A DNA stretch of 64,000 bases, from contig NZ_CP065373.1 in NCBI RefSeq assembly GCF_015710575.1, positions 1 to 64,000 of the forward strand, given 5' to 3'. Under the pieces are notes generated by a model. That model saw only the letters and a list, made by a program, of their open reading frames with translations. It searched no databases and was not told the origin of the DNA. The stretch comes from Mycolicibacterium mengxianglii (GTDB lineage Bacteria; Actinomycetota; Actinomycetes; Mycobacteriales; Mycobacteriaceae). The translations under genes and the position numbers were made by a program. This document shows, in pieces, positions 31,953-40,988 of this stretch (position 1 is the stretch's first letter; each line of letters opens with the position of its first letter).

Positions 31953-33038
31953 ATGGTTGCCGACGTACCGATAGTCACGTCCATCAAGCGGTGGTGGCGT
32001 CAACCGGATTCGTTCGACTGGATCAGCAGCTATCTCCGTGCACGCGGCATGGTGCGGATCACCAGGACCCTGATCGCCAGCATCACGCTGACACTGGCCC
32101 TGGTCGCCACCGTCCTGATGTTCAGCCCGGACGCGGTGGAGGGCACCGGAGGGCGTCTGCTGGCCTGGGTGGCCACCGGCGTGGTGTTCGGGTGCGGCGC
32201 GATGTGGGCGCTGCGATGGCCCACCAAACGCCAGTCCATCGCATTCATCCTGGTCATCAATCTGTGTATCGCGGTCGTGTGCCAGGTGCAGTCCGACGCC
32301 ATGACGGGCCTGATCGGGTGCGTGGCGTTCGCCGTCACCGGCGGCTACATCGCCTGTTTTCACAGCGCCGGCTACATGGCCTACAACTTTGCGGTCACGA
32401 CCTACCTGAGCGTTCTGCAGGCCGCGCGCCACGGATTCGTCGACGATGCGCCGATGGTGGTCGCCGCGCTGCTGCTGGTCCTGCTGATGAACACCGGCGT
32501 CCCCTTCGGGCTGCAAGCCGTGGTGCACGTGCTCGGCATCGACCTGTTGCAGGCGCGCCACGATCCGCTGACCGGATTACTGAACCGGCGGGCGTTCTTC
32601 GACCGCATCGATGAAATCCTGCACACCGGCCGCTTCACCCCCTGCTACCTGGTCATGTTGATGGTGGATCTCGACCGGTTCAAGCAACTCAACGACACCA
32701 GCGGGCATGCGATGGGGGATCAGGCGCTGATCGCGGTGGGCCGGGTGCTGACCTCGATCGGCCGCACCGGTGTGATCTCCGGACGGGTCGGTGGGGAGGA
32801 GTTCCTGGTCGCCGACTTCGCGACCGTCGCGGCACCCCCGAAACTGGCCCAGCGGGTCTGTGATGCGGTCGCGGCGCTGCCGTTCCCCATCACCGCCAGC
32901 GTGGGTTCGGCCGTCGGCCGGGTCGACCACCTGACCGCAGCCGGGCAGGAGGAGCTCATCCGGGACCTCTACACCAAGGCCGACGAGGCGATGTACCAGG
33001 CCAAACGCGCGGGCGGCAACCAGATCAGGCACGCATGA
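31953..33038 (+). CDS. Membrane diguanylate cyclase (intact GGDEF domain)
   Basis: 361 residues with about six membrane helices (about 35–190) and a C-terminal GGDEF domain (about 200–358). The domain shows DPLTGLLNRRAFFDRI, MLMVDLDRFKQLNDTSGHAMGDQAL with the metal-binding Asp, and GGEEF at residues 280–284, so cyclic di-GMP synthesis from GTP is plausible. No RxxD inhibitory site is seen just before it. The ATG at 31953 yields an RWWRQPDSFDW segment shared with the convergent paralogue. Confidence 0.9.
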   Translation: MVADVPIVTSIKRWWRQPDSFDWISSYLRARGMVRITRTLIASITLTLALVATVLMFSPDAVEGTGGRLLAWVATGVVFGCGAMWALRWPTKRQSIAFILVINLCIAVVCQVQSDAMTGLIGCVAFAVTGGYIACFHSAGYMAYNFAVTTYLSVLQAARHGFVDDAPMVVAALLLVLLMNTGVPFGLQAVVHVLGIDLLQARHDPLTGLLNRRAFFDRIDEILHTGRFTPCYLVMLMVDLDRFKQLNDTSGHAMGDQALIAVGRVLTSIGRTGVISGRVGGEEFLVADFATVAAPPKLAQRVCDAVAALPFPITASVGSAVGRVDHLTAAGQEELIRDLYTKADEAMYQAKRAGGNQIRHA

Positions 33039-33045
33039 GTCAGGG

Positions 33046-34161
33046 TCAGTCGTCTCGGCGGTCGTCGAGGGCCCGCAGCGGGGGGCATTCGACGTACCGG
33101 ACCTGATCGCCGCCGGCGAGGCGCGCATCGAACATGGCGACGGTGGCGATGGTGACCATCTCGTCGAGGACCTCGTTGGAGGGCGCGTTGGCCAGGCCCT
33201 TGAGGGGCGTGCTCACCACCCCGACGCTCGCGGTCAGCCGCGGCGGTGTGGCTGCGATGGCACTGCGCATGCGGTCCACCAACGGGGTGACGTCGGTGGT
33301 CTGGAATGTGTCGGAGACCAGGAACTCTTCCTCGCCGATGTGCGCGACCACGGCGTCTCGGCGGGTGACGTCGCGCAGTGTCTGGGCGACGGCCACCCGG
33401 GCGCGGTCCGCGGTCACCCGGCCCGAGGTCTCCCCGAGTAACCGGAACTGATCCAGGGTGGCGACGACGATGACCAGGTAACGGTCGTCGCCGCGGTTGC
33501 GGGCGCCGATCAGTTCGCTGGTGTGCTGGTAGAAGGCATCTTTGTTGAGCAGCCCGGTCACGGCGTCGATATCGCTGCTGAGCACGTCGACCTCGAGCAC
33601 GTGCACCAGGATCTGGCAGGCGGTCGGCACGACCATGTTGAGGAGGACGATGAACAGCCCGGCACAGAGGGCGAACACGACGTCACGCGCCTGGGCCAGC
33701 TGGATCGCCGTCACCGTAACGGTGATGACTGCGACGAAGAGGTTGAACGCCACATAGCGCGCGGTGTGGAACACACTGATGAAGGCGGCCAGGATCGCGA
33801 ACGCCGCTCCGGCGCTGACATTGGCGACCGGATCCCCGCCGATCAGACACGTCACCGCGATACAGACCGAGGAAATCAACACGAAGGCACCCGACATGCG
33901 CCGGCTCGGCCAGACCGGGCGCAGCCAGATGAGCGCCAGGGCAAAACAGCAACCTGTGACTACCAGAGCGATGGTGCGGTTCACAGTGCCGTGCGGGCCG
34001 GACGGGCTGGCCAGCAGGCTCAGCGGTATCAGACCCAGACCCGCTGTGGCCAGTGCGACGCTGCGGCAAACGAGTGTCTGGGCGCCTTGGGCCGCCAGGT
34101 ACGCCGTCATCCAGTAGTAGTGGTCGGGGTTACGCCACCATCGCTGAAGTCGCTCCGCCAT
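33046..34161 (-). CDS. Membrane protein with degenerate GGDEF domain
   Basis: 371 residues, a paralogue of the gene it faces. It shares the RWWRNPDHYYW start, the six-helix membrane part and a C-terminal GGDEF-like domain, but the signature reads GEEEF (residues 276–280) and VDLDRFK is replaced by VATLDQFR. The usual second glycine of the motif and one metal-binding Asp context are lost, so catalysis is doubtful; binding of GTP or regulation of the paralogue is possible. Stops are 7 bp apart (33038/33046). The ATG at 34161 aligns both N-termini. Confidence 0.87.
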   Translation of the reverse strand: MAERLQRWWRNPDHYYWMTAYLAAQGAQTLVCRSVALATAGLGLIPLSLLASPSGPHGTVNRTIALVVTGCCFALALIWLRPVWPSRRMSGAFVLISSVCIAVTCLIGGDPVANVSAGAAFAILAAFISVFHTARYVAFNLFVAVITVTVTAIQLAQARDVVFALCAGLFIVLLNMVVPTACQILVHVLEVDVLSSDIDAVTGLLNKDAFYQHTSELIGARNRGDDRYLVIVVATLDQFRLLGETSGRVTADRARVAVAQTLRDVTRRDAVVAHIGEEEFLVSDTFQTTDVTPLVDRMRSAIAATPPRLTASVGVVSTPLKGLANAPSNEVLDEMVTIATVAMFDARLAGGDQVRYVECPPLRALDDRRDD

Positions 34162-34294
34162 CGGTCGCCTCTCACCCCCCACGTGTCGACAGTTCGCTGG
34201 CGTCTGATGTTTTTGACCCGTGGGCTCCGGGCAATCAGCAACGCTACCTGGGCGGGCTGCGGCCCACACATCGTCGTCGGCTAACGTCGCCAAC

Positions 34295-34558
34295 ATGGCA
34301 GAGACCTTCGACGAGATCCCGATCAGCGAAGTGGCCCCAGGTGACATCGTGGACGAGCAGGGCAAGACAGCCAAGGTCGTTCACAAGGACGCCACCACCG
34401 GCAGCGACGGCACCGAGTCGATGCTGATCACCTACGAAATCGACAACGGCGAAACGTTCGACGTCGAGTACCCGGCCACCACGAAAGTGCGCCGGTTCCC
34501 CGAATCCAAGTGGGAGTCTCCGCAGAGCCCCACCCCGCACACCCCCGCTGGCGAGTAG
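34295..34558 (+). CDS. Conserved mycobacterial protein of unknown function
   Basis: 87 residues, acidic and soluble, with a beta-rich pattern (ISEVAPGDIVDEQGKTAKVV, LITYEIDNGETFDVEYPA, KVRRFPESKWES). It resembles small conserved hypothetical proteins often found before a quinone oxidoreductase gene; I recognise no domain. The ATG at 34295 starts MAETFDEIPIS. It ends 7 bp before the next gene, so the two are probably co-transcribed. Confidence 0.78.
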   Translation: MAETFDEIPISEVAPGDIVDEQGKTAKVVHKDATTGSDGTESMLITYEIDNGETFDVEYPATTKVRRFPESKWESPQSPTPHTPAGE

Positions 34559-34565
34559 ACCGCCG

Positions 34566-35534
34566 ATGCGTGCCGTGCAGATCGCCCGGCTGGATGGTCC
34601 CGAGGCCGCCGAGATAGTCGAGATCGATGAGCCCGGCTCCGACGGGGTGGTCATCGAGGTGCACGCCGCGGGGGTCGCCTTCCCCGACGCGCTGCAGTCG
34701 CGCGGGCTTTACCAGTACAAACCGCAGTTGCCGTACGTGCCCGGCGGTGAGGTCGCCGGCGTGGTCCGCAGTGCTCCCGCGGACGCACACGTGGTGGCCG
34801 GGGATCGGGTTGCCGGTCTGACAATGCTGTGCGGCGGCATGGCAGAGGTGGTCTGCCTGCCCGCCGAGCGTGTCTTCAAGCTCCCCGACCCGGTCTCGTT
34901 CGAGGCTGGAGCGGGACTGCTGTTCAACGACCTGACGGTGTTGTTCGCGCTGCGCGAGCGCGGGCGGCTGGCGTCGGGGGAGACCGTGCTGGTGCACGGC
35001 GCCGCCGGCGGAATCGGCACCTCGACGCTGCGACTGGCTTCGGCCTTGGGCGCGGCACGCACGATCGCGGTGGTCAGTACCGAGGCCAAGGGTGAGATCG
35101 CCCGCGCAGCCGGTGCCACCGACGTGGTGCTGGCCGATGGTTTCAAGGATGCGGTCAAGGACCTCACCGACGGCCGCGGGGTCGACATCGTCATGGACCC
35201 CGTCGGCGGCGACCGGGTGACCGATTCGCTGCGTTCCCTGGCCCCCGGCGGCAGGCTGCTGGTGGTCGGTTTCACCGGCGGTGACATCCCGTTGATCAAG
35301 GCGAACCGCTTGCTGCTCAACAATGTTGACGCCGTAGGTGTCGGTTGGGGGGCCTGGACGATGACGCACCCCGGCTACCTCGCACAACAGTGGGCCGAGC
35401 TGGAGCCGTTGCTTGCTGCCGGCGCAGTGTCGGCGCCGCAGCCCGAGGTGTACCCGTTGGAGCGCGCGGCCGACGCCATTGCCGCGTTGGAGAACCGCGC
35501 TGCCAAGGGCAAGGTCGTCGTTCGTATCTGCTGA
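34566..35534 (+). CDS. Zinc-free MDR quinone oxidoreductase
   Basis: NADPH:quinone-reductase-type medium-chain dehydrogenase, 322 residues. GroES-like catalytic domain (VHAAGVAFPDALQSRGLYQYK, PYVPGGEVAG) then Rossmann domain with the NADPH-binding VLVHGAAGGIGTSTLRLA near residue 142 and the VGFTGGDIP loop. No zinc-binding cysteine set is present, which separates it from alcohol dehydrogenases. Pairs with the upstream small gene. Confidence 0.9.
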   Translation: MRAVQIARLDGPEAAEIVEIDEPGSDGVVIEVHAAGVAFPDALQSRGLYQYKPQLPYVPGGEVAGVVRSAPADAHVVAGDRVAGLTMLCGGMAEVVCLPAERVFKLPDPVSFEAGAGLLFNDLTVLFALRERGRLASGETVLVHGAAGGIGTSTLRLASALGAARTIAVVSTEAKGEIARAAGATDVVLADGFKDAVKDLTDGRGVDIVMDPVGGDRVTDSLRSLAPGGRLLVVGFTGGDIPLIKANRLLLNNVDAVGVGWGAWTMTHPGYLAQQWAELEPLLAAGAVSAPQPEVYPLERAADAIAALENRAAKGKVVVRIC

Positions 35535-35624
35535 CAGTACCGTCGGTCGCCGGTTCAGGCCAGCAATCCCTCAATTGCCTTGCGCGGCACCGATACCGAC
35601 GTCGCCTCCGATGCCGGCAGGTGC

Positions 35625-37088
35625 TCAGACACCGAGGCCGGAGTCGGTGATCATCAAGGTGCCGTCAACCGGTTCGACCTGCAGCCAGCGCTGTTCGGAG
35701 TCCGTTTTCCCGTTGCGCAGGACGTAGGTCAGGCGCGCGGTCACGCTGGTGTCGTCTCTGGGCGTGACGGACTCGACGGTGACGGATCGGATGGACGCCC
35801 AGAACTTCTGGTATTCACGCAGTCCGCCCGTCTGCGCCTGGTATCCCGGAGACAACATCGACCACGCACCGGAGGCGTCGCCGGGCAGTTGCCCGTAGTA
35901 GCTCGTCACGAGCTCACGCATGCTCTGGAAGGTCGACGTGGTTTCCGTGGTCGACGGTGTGGTGGTCGACGGTGCGGTGGGCGCGGTGGGGCTCGGCCCG
36001 GCAACCGGTGTCTCTCCGGCGGGGGAGTCGCGGGACTGGGAGTAGTAGATCAACGCGCCGATGACCAGGATCGCCACGAGCGCACCGATTCCCAGCGGCC
36101 ACAGCAGGGCGTTGTTGCTGCGTTGCGGTACCGGCGCGGCCCCGCTCGGGGGAGGTGGTGGTGGCGGCGCCACGGATGTCGACCTCGGTGGCGCGGCGAC
36201 CCCCGGCCAGGCCGGCGCTGCTGCCCGCGCGCCCGGACGGCCGTAGCTGGCGCGCGCCTGCAGAGCCTGCACAAAATCCTCGCAGCGCGGGTAGCGATCG
36301 CCCCGGTTCTTCGACAGCGCGATCGCGAACGGCACATCGAGTGCGGCCAGTTCGGGTCGGTGCCGCGCCAGAGACGGTGGTGGCGAGCTCAGGTGGTGGC
36401 TCATCACCACCGGGGGACTGGGGTCATCGAACGGGGGCCTACCGGTCAACAGTTCGAATGTGGTTGCCGCCAGGGAGTACTGGTCGGTGCGGCCGTCCAG
36501 GGGCTGGTTGCGCAGCTGCTCGGGTGAGGCGTAGTGCACCGTGCCGAGTGCCATGTTCGTCCGGGTGAGATGGCTCTCATCAACCATCGACCGCGCAATT
36601 CCGAAGTCCGCGAGCAAGATCCGTCGCCGCCCCGCCACCGGGTTCGCGAGCAGGATGTTGCCGGGCTTGACGTCGCGGTGGAGGAGGCCGCGGGCGTGTG
36701 CGTAATCGAGGGCCTCCGCGATCGCCCCGGCGATCTCGATGACCTGCTCTGCGGGCAGTCCGGACGGGTGCTGCTCTCGGACCAGCCGACCGGCGTCGGT
36801 GCCGTCGATGTAGTCCATCGAGATCCAGAGCTGACCGTTGTACTCACCGCGGTCGTGAACACCGACGATGTGCGGATGGAACAGCGCGGCGGCCAGGTCG
36901 GCTTCGCGGCTGAACCGCTCCCGGAAGGCAGCGTCGGCCGACATGTGCACCGGCAGCACCTTCAGCGCGTCGTGCCGCGGCAGCCGGGGGTGCTGGGCCA
37001 GATAGACCTCGCCCATGCCACCAGAGCCGATCATGCGCAAAATGCGGTAGCCAGCGAACAGTTCGCCACTGGTCAAGGGCATGCGCAC
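35625..37088 (-). CDS. PknF-like transmembrane Ser/Thr protein kinase
   Basis: 487 residues: kinase domain (about 14–275) with [18 protein letters not shown], the DALKVL lysine, HRDVKPGN and ADFGIA; a Pro-rich linker with eight consecutive prolines (about 310); one membrane helix (about 332–352); a Thr/Pro-rich stalk; and a folded extracellular domain (about 395–485). The kinase closely resembles M. tuberculosis PknF/PknI-group sequences such as the [20 protein letters not shown] segment. The extracellular part, with YYGQLPGD and [15 protein letters not shown], lacks PASTA repeats. Start 37082 is an alternative. Confidence 0.9.
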   Translation of the reverse strand: MRMPLTSGELFAGYRILRMIGSGGMGEVYLAQHPRLPRHDALKVLPVHMSADAAFRERFSREADLAAALFHPHIVGVHDRGEYNGQLWISMDYIDGTDAGRLVREQHPSGLPAEQVIEIAGAIAEALDYAHARGLLHRDVKPGNILLANPVAGRRRILLADFGIARSMVDESHLTRTNMALGTVHYASPEQLRNQPLDGRTDQYSLAATTFELLTGRPPFDDPSPPVVMSHHLSSPPPSLARHRPELAALDVPFAIALSKNRGDRYPRCEDFVQALQARASYGRPGARAAAPAWPGVAAPPRSTSVAPPPPPPPSGAAPVPQRSNNALLWPLGIGALVAILVIGALIYYSQSRDSPAGETPVAGPSPTAPTAPSTTTPSTTETTSTFQSMRELVTSYYGQLPGDASGAWSMLSPGYQAQTGGLREYQKFWASIRSVTVESVTPRDDTSVTARLTYVLRNGKTDSEQRWLQVEPVDGTLMITDSGLGV

Positions 37089-37242
37089 GACCCGGTTGCC
37101 CCTGGCCGAGCGCGAACCCGTCTGCGCGCCGGCAAACTCTGGGACTCTCTAGACATCGATTCCTCCTGGTAGCAGCCTAACGAGGGGGTTCCCATCCGCC
37201 GCGGTGAGGAATATCCGGCGTTCCCCGGCGGGTCGCGGGAAC

Positions 37243-37683
37243 ATGACTGCTGTGACCCCGATTATTTTCGATCCGCACGCGCTGCTCGCCGAGACCCGGC
37301 TGGGGGTGCTGGCCACCATCAAGGCCAACGGTCTGCCGCAGCTGTCTCCGGTGACACCCTTCTACGACCGCGAAGAAGGCGTCATCTACGTCTCGATAAC
37401 CGAGGGCCGTGCCAAGACGGCGAACCTGCGGCGTGATCCGCGGGCGGCGCTGGAGGTCACCCGCGACGACGGGTGGGCCTGGGCGACGGCGGAGGGCACG
37501 GTATCCCTGACGGGGCCGGGTGCCGATCCGCAGTCCCCAGAGGTCGAGGCGCTCGTCGATTACTACCGGCGCGCCGCCGGCGAGCATCCCGACTGGGACG
37601 AGTACCGCTCGGTGATGGTGGCCGACCGCCGGGTGCTGATGGCGCTGAGCGTGCAGCGCGTTTACGGAGAACAGCTGCGCTGA
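37243..37683 (+). CDS. PPOX-class F420-dependent oxidoreductase-like protein
   Basis: 146 residues forming a split beta-barrel of the pyridoxamine-phosphate-oxidase-like superfamily: RLGVLATIKANGLPQLSPV, VIYVSITEGRAKTANLRRDPRAALEV, GTVSLTGPGADPQ. Mycobacterial members of this size mostly use F420, sometimes FMN; the cofactor is inferred from family. The ATG at 37243 gives a compact N-terminus. No operon partner is evident. Confidence 0.85.
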   Translation: MTAVTPIIFDPHALLAETRLGVLATIKANGLPQLSPVTPFYDREEGVIYVSITEGRAKTANLRRDPRAALEVTRDDGWAWATAEGTVSLTGPGADPQSPEVEALVDYYRRAAGEHPDWDEYRSVMVADRRVLMALSVQRVYGEQLR

Positions 37684-37778
37684 ACCCTGTCGGTGCCACG
37701 TGCGAGAGTCGACACTGCCTACGATCCTTTCGGCAGAGCAAGATCCCACGACACCCGCACCAGACAGGACACCAGCAG

Positions 37779-38909
37779 ATGCCACCCCGCGCCGCGCGCT
37801 CCAGCACGAGCGACGTCACCCCTGCGTCCGGGCGTGGATTGCGTGTTGTCGACGGCAAGGACGCGCCCTTTCAGCTGCACCGCGGCGACGCCAGAGATGC
37901 CTATCCAGGTTGGCCCGCGCCGGACACCATCATCAGTGACGGCGCCTACGGGGTACGCGGATTCCACGGTGACACAATCGATTCCGACGGCCTGGTGAGC
38001 TGGTACTCCGATCACATCAAGGCGTGGACCACAGCGTCGCACCCGGGGACGACGCTGTGGTTCTGGGGTACGGAAGTCGGTTGGGCAACGGTGCATGCCG
38101 AGCTGAACCGTCAGGGTTGGGACTACGTGCAGACCATCGTGTGGGACAAGGGGCTCTCGCACATCGCGGGCAACGTCAACGGGAAGACCATCCGGCAGTA
38201 TCCGGTGGTCACCGAGGTGTGCGCGCTCTATCAACGCCGGTTCGAGGTGCCCGCCGAGGATGGTGAGGTGCTCGGTGTCCAGGACTGGTTGCGGCACGAA
38301 TGGCTACGCTCGGGTCTGCCGTTGTATCTGTCGAACGAGGCGTGCGGGGTACGCAATGCCGCCACCCGTAAATACCTGACCAAGGACTGGCTCTGGTACT
38401 TCCCGCCGGGGGTGATGGTGGCGCGGATGGCCGCCTACTGCAATGAGCACGGATTCGAGTCCGGGCGCCCCTACTTCTCGCTGGACGGCCAGGCATCGGT
38501 GACCGCCGAGCAATGGGACGCCATGCGGTATCCGTGGACGCACACCCACGGCCTGACCAATGTGTGGCGCCGGGGGCCCCTGCACGACGGTGAACGGCTC
38601 AAAGGGTCGATGCGGCGCTCGGCGCCCCGGGTGTACAAGCCGACCCGGGCATCCTCGGTGCACCTGAACCAGAAGCCGCTGGAGTTCATGGAGCGCCTCG
38701 TCCACGCCGTGACCCGTGAAGGTGACGTGGTGTGGGAGCCGTTCGGTGGACTGGCGTCGGCATCGGTGGCTGCCGTGGCGCTCGGCAGGCGCGCGTTCGT
38801 GTCCGAACGGGATCCACACTTCGCCGACATCGCGTACGAGAGGTTGTCCGACGCCGTCGCCAACCGGCACATCGCCGCCGAGACCGACGCCATCGAGACC
38901 TCCGAATGA
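37779..38909 (+). CDS. Type II restriction–modification DNA methyltransferase
   Basis: 376 residues with the beta-class order of amino-methyltransferase motifs. Near the N-terminus is a motif IV variant SDGAY (residues 53–57), in place of the usual DPPY, then GVRGFHGD. Near the C-terminus are LNQKPLEFMERLV, motif I WEPFGGLASAS (from 319) and VSERDPHFADIAYERL. It would transfer methyl groups from SAM to the exocyclic amine of A or C. It overlaps the next gene by ATGA and presumably protects DNA against that nuclease. The target sequence cannot be read from the protein. Confidence 0.85.
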   Translation: MPPRAARSSTSDVTPASGRGLRVVDGKDAPFQLHRGDARDAYPGWPAPDTIISDGAYGVRGFHGDTIDSDGLVSWYSDHIKAWTTASHPGTTLWFWGTEVGWATVHAELNRQGWDYVQTIVWDKGLSHIAGNVNGKTIRQYPVVTEVCALYQRRFEVPAEDGEVLGVQDWLRHEWLRSGLPLYLSNEACGVRNAATRKYLTKDWLWYFPPGVMVARMAAYCNEHGFESGRPYFSLDGQASVTAEQWDAMRYPWTHTHGLTNVWRRGPLHDGERLKGSMRRSAPRVYKPTRASSVHLNQKPLEFMERLVHAVTREGDVVWEPFGGLASASVAAVALGRRAFVSERDPHFADIAYERLSDAVANRHIAAETDAIETSE

Positions 38910-39874
38910 CATTGTTCGGCGGCTACATTGCTCCCACTCCGCCGGCGCGGGAACAACCCGATCAGTCGACGCCACGCGGAATGCTCGTCGGCGACGTTCA
39001 GGACGCGTTGGCCGCGCTGCCGGTGCACTTCAGTTCGCAGACGTTCATCGAGGGCCTGGAGGCCGGAGATCTGTTCTCGCTGAACTCGATGCTGGGTGGC
39101 AGCATCGAGATCCAGGTCGTCGAAACCCTCAACCGGCTGCGTGCGGTGTGGGATCCCGACGGTGCGTGGGCCGAGTACAAGTTCGTCCGATCGGCGCAGA
39201 CCTTCCCCGACGTCCGTCTGGTCACCAACAACGCCACTTTGATCGCTGCCGGCCACGGGGTGGCGATGGGTATCGAGCTCAAGGGCTGGTACCTGCTCAG
39301 CCGCGAGGCCGAGCCGTCGTTCCGCTATGCGGTCAACCGGGAGGTCTGCGATGTGCACGACCTGCTGGTGGTGGTGCCGTGGCATCTGAAGAACGTGCTC
39401 AGCGGCCACCCGGTGGTCTACAAACCGTTTGTCGAATCCGCCAGGTATGCCGCCGATTTGCGCAACCACTACTGGTCGGTGGGCCGACGCGCGAAGGATG
39501 CCGAGTCCGGTCACGAGAAGAGCAACGAGTACTACGCGATCACCCCGCCGCCGGACCCCCGGCCCTATCCGCTGCCCAAGACGAACATCACCGACAAGGC
39601 CAAGCAGGATTCCGGGGGCAACTTCGGGCGGGTCGCTCGCGCGGAGGGGCTGATCGACAACTATGTCAATGAGATCCTCAGTGCCCGGGTCGCCGGTATC
39701 GAGGCGGGCCACTGGGTGCGGTTCTTCAAGACCTACGCCGAGTCCGCAGAGCGTGAAGAGTTGAACGCCAAGATCATTCGGCAGATTGCCCGGTACCGGC
39801 AGACTCAGCGGCTGGACACCGAGGAGCTGGAGGTCCTACTGCGCGAATGGGTGAATCGGCTGCCGGACTACTGA
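38906..39874 (+). CDS. Type II restriction endonuclease (PD-(D/E)xK-like)
   Basis: 322 residues. A candidate nuclease core reads FPDV (Pro101-Asp102) followed by IELKGW with Glu124 and Lys126, the PD-(D/E)xK pattern, preceded by EYKFVRSA. The C-terminal part is helical and basic. It is translationally coupled to the methyltransferase, as in compact type II systems. I do not recognise a named isoschizomer family. The last 7 bp overlap the end of the convergent dehydrogenase gene. Confidence 0.75.
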   Translation: MTLFGGYIAPTPPAREQPDQSTPRGMLVGDVQDALAALPVHFSSQTFIEGLEAGDLFSLNSMLGGSIEIQVVETLNRLRAVWDPDGAWAEYKFVRSAQTFPDVRLVTNNATLIAAGHGVAMGIELKGWYLLSREAEPSFRYAVNREVCDVHDLLVVVPWHLKNVLSGHPVVYKPFVESARYAADLRNHYWSVGRRAKDAESGHEKSNEYYAITPPPDPRPYPLPKTNITDKAKQDSGGNFGRVARAEGLIDNYVNEILSARVAGIEAGHWVRFFKTYAESAEREELNAKIIRQIARYRQTQRLDTEELEVLLREWVNRLPDY

Positions 39875-40920
39875 TCCAGGTCTGACATGTCCAGGACGGC
39901 GCGGAACCGGACGTCATTGCCGGCGACGCGGTCGACGGCCTCGTTGACCTGTGCCGAAGGCAGCACCTCGACGTCAGCGGTGAGGCCGTGCTCGGCGCAG
40001 AATTCCAGCATCTCGGCGGTTGCGGGACGCCCGCCGCTACCGCCGGAGGTCAACCGCTTACGCCCGATCAGCAGGTCGGTGACGTCGACGGTGACTGATC
40101 CGAGAAAGCCCACCTGACACAGGGTCCCGTCGAGTCCCGTCAGGTCGAGGTAGGGCGCCAGGTCGTGGGCTACCGGGATGGTGTCGATGATGACGTCGAA
40201 GCGTTGCTTCGCGGCGGCCATCGCGGAGTCATCACTGGTATCGAGATATGCTGTGGCGCCGAGTCTTTGGGCCTCCTCGCGCTTGGCGGGCGAACGCCCG
40301 ATGACCGTTGTCTCGGCGCCGAGTGCTGCGGCGAACTTGACGGCCAAATGCCCGAGACCGCCGAGCCCGGCCACGGCGACCGAGGTCTGCGGCCCGACCC
40401 CGAGGCTGCGCATCGGTTCCCACACCGTGATCCCTGCGCACATCAGAGGTGCGGCAGCTGCGGGGTCCAGCTGTGCCGGAAGGGCGTAGGCGAACCGATC
40501 GCGCACGATGTACTCCCGTGCGTATCCGCCCAGCGTCACCGATCCGTCGCGTCGGTCAGTGCCCCCGTAGGTCAAGGTCGGGTATTCGTGGCAGAAATTC
40601 TCCTGCCCGCGCACGCACATGGCGCACACGCCGCACGAATCCACGATGTTGCCCACGGCCACCGGGTCGCCGACCGAGAATCCCGTCACCGCCTCGCCGA
40701 CGGCGGTCACGACGCCGGTGAACTCGTGCCCGGGTACCAACGGCGGGCCGTCAGCGCTGTGGGAGTGCAGGGCGTGCAGGTCGCTGTGGCAGACCCCGCA
40801 GTAATCGACCCGCACTGCCAGGTCGTCGTCCCGGAGCTCGCGGCGTTGTAGGACTGTGCGCTGTAAGCGGCCATCGGAGTCGGCCGTCCAACCGGGTGTG
40901 GATCGCATGGGTTTCCTCAT
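39868..40920 (-). CDS. Zinc-dependent NAD(P)-dependent alcohol dehydrogenase
   Basis: 350 residues of the cinnamyl-alcohol-dehydrogenase/YjgB-AdhC type. Catalytic zinc ligands lie in CGVCHSDLHAL and GHEFTG; the structural zinc site is CGVCAMCVRGQENFC; the Rossmann motif is GLGGLGHLAVKFA. It should interconvert alcohols and aldehydes with NADPH. Divergent from a TetR gene with two operator-like palindromes between them, so it is probably repressed by that regulator. Confidence 0.92.
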   Translation of the reverse strand: MRKPMRSTPGWTADSDGRLQRTVLQRRELRDDDLAVRVDYCGVCHSDLHALHSHSADGPPLVPGHEFTGVVTAVGEAVTGFSVGDPVAVGNIVDSCGVCAMCVRGQENFCHEYPTLTYGGTDRRDGSVTLGGYAREYIVRDRFAYALPAQLDPAAAAPLMCAGITVWEPMRSLGVGPQTSVAVAGLGGLGHLAVKFAAALGAETTVIGRSPAKREEAQRLGATAYLDTSDDSAMAAAKQRFDVIIDTIPVAHDLAPYLDLTGLDGTLCQVGFLGSVTVDVTDLLIGRKRLTSGGSGGRPATAEMLEFCAEHGLTADVEVLPSAQVNEAVDRVAGNDVRFRAVLDMSDLDQ

Positions 40921-40926
40921 TCCTAA

Positions 40927-40974
40927 ACAGACTGGTTGGTTTATTCATACCACAGTACAGACCAACCGGTCTGT
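40927..40974. promoter_or_regulatory. Two TetR-type operators between dehydrogenase and regulator genes
   Basis: ACAGACCAACCGGTCTGT (40957–40974) is a near-perfect palindrome with ACAGACC/GGTCTGT arms. ACAGACTGGTTGGT (40927–40940) is a second, inverted and less symmetric copy. Together they fill the 68-bp divergent gap and would block both promoters. Confidence 0.7.
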
Positions 40975-40988
40975 TGTAACCTGGCGAG

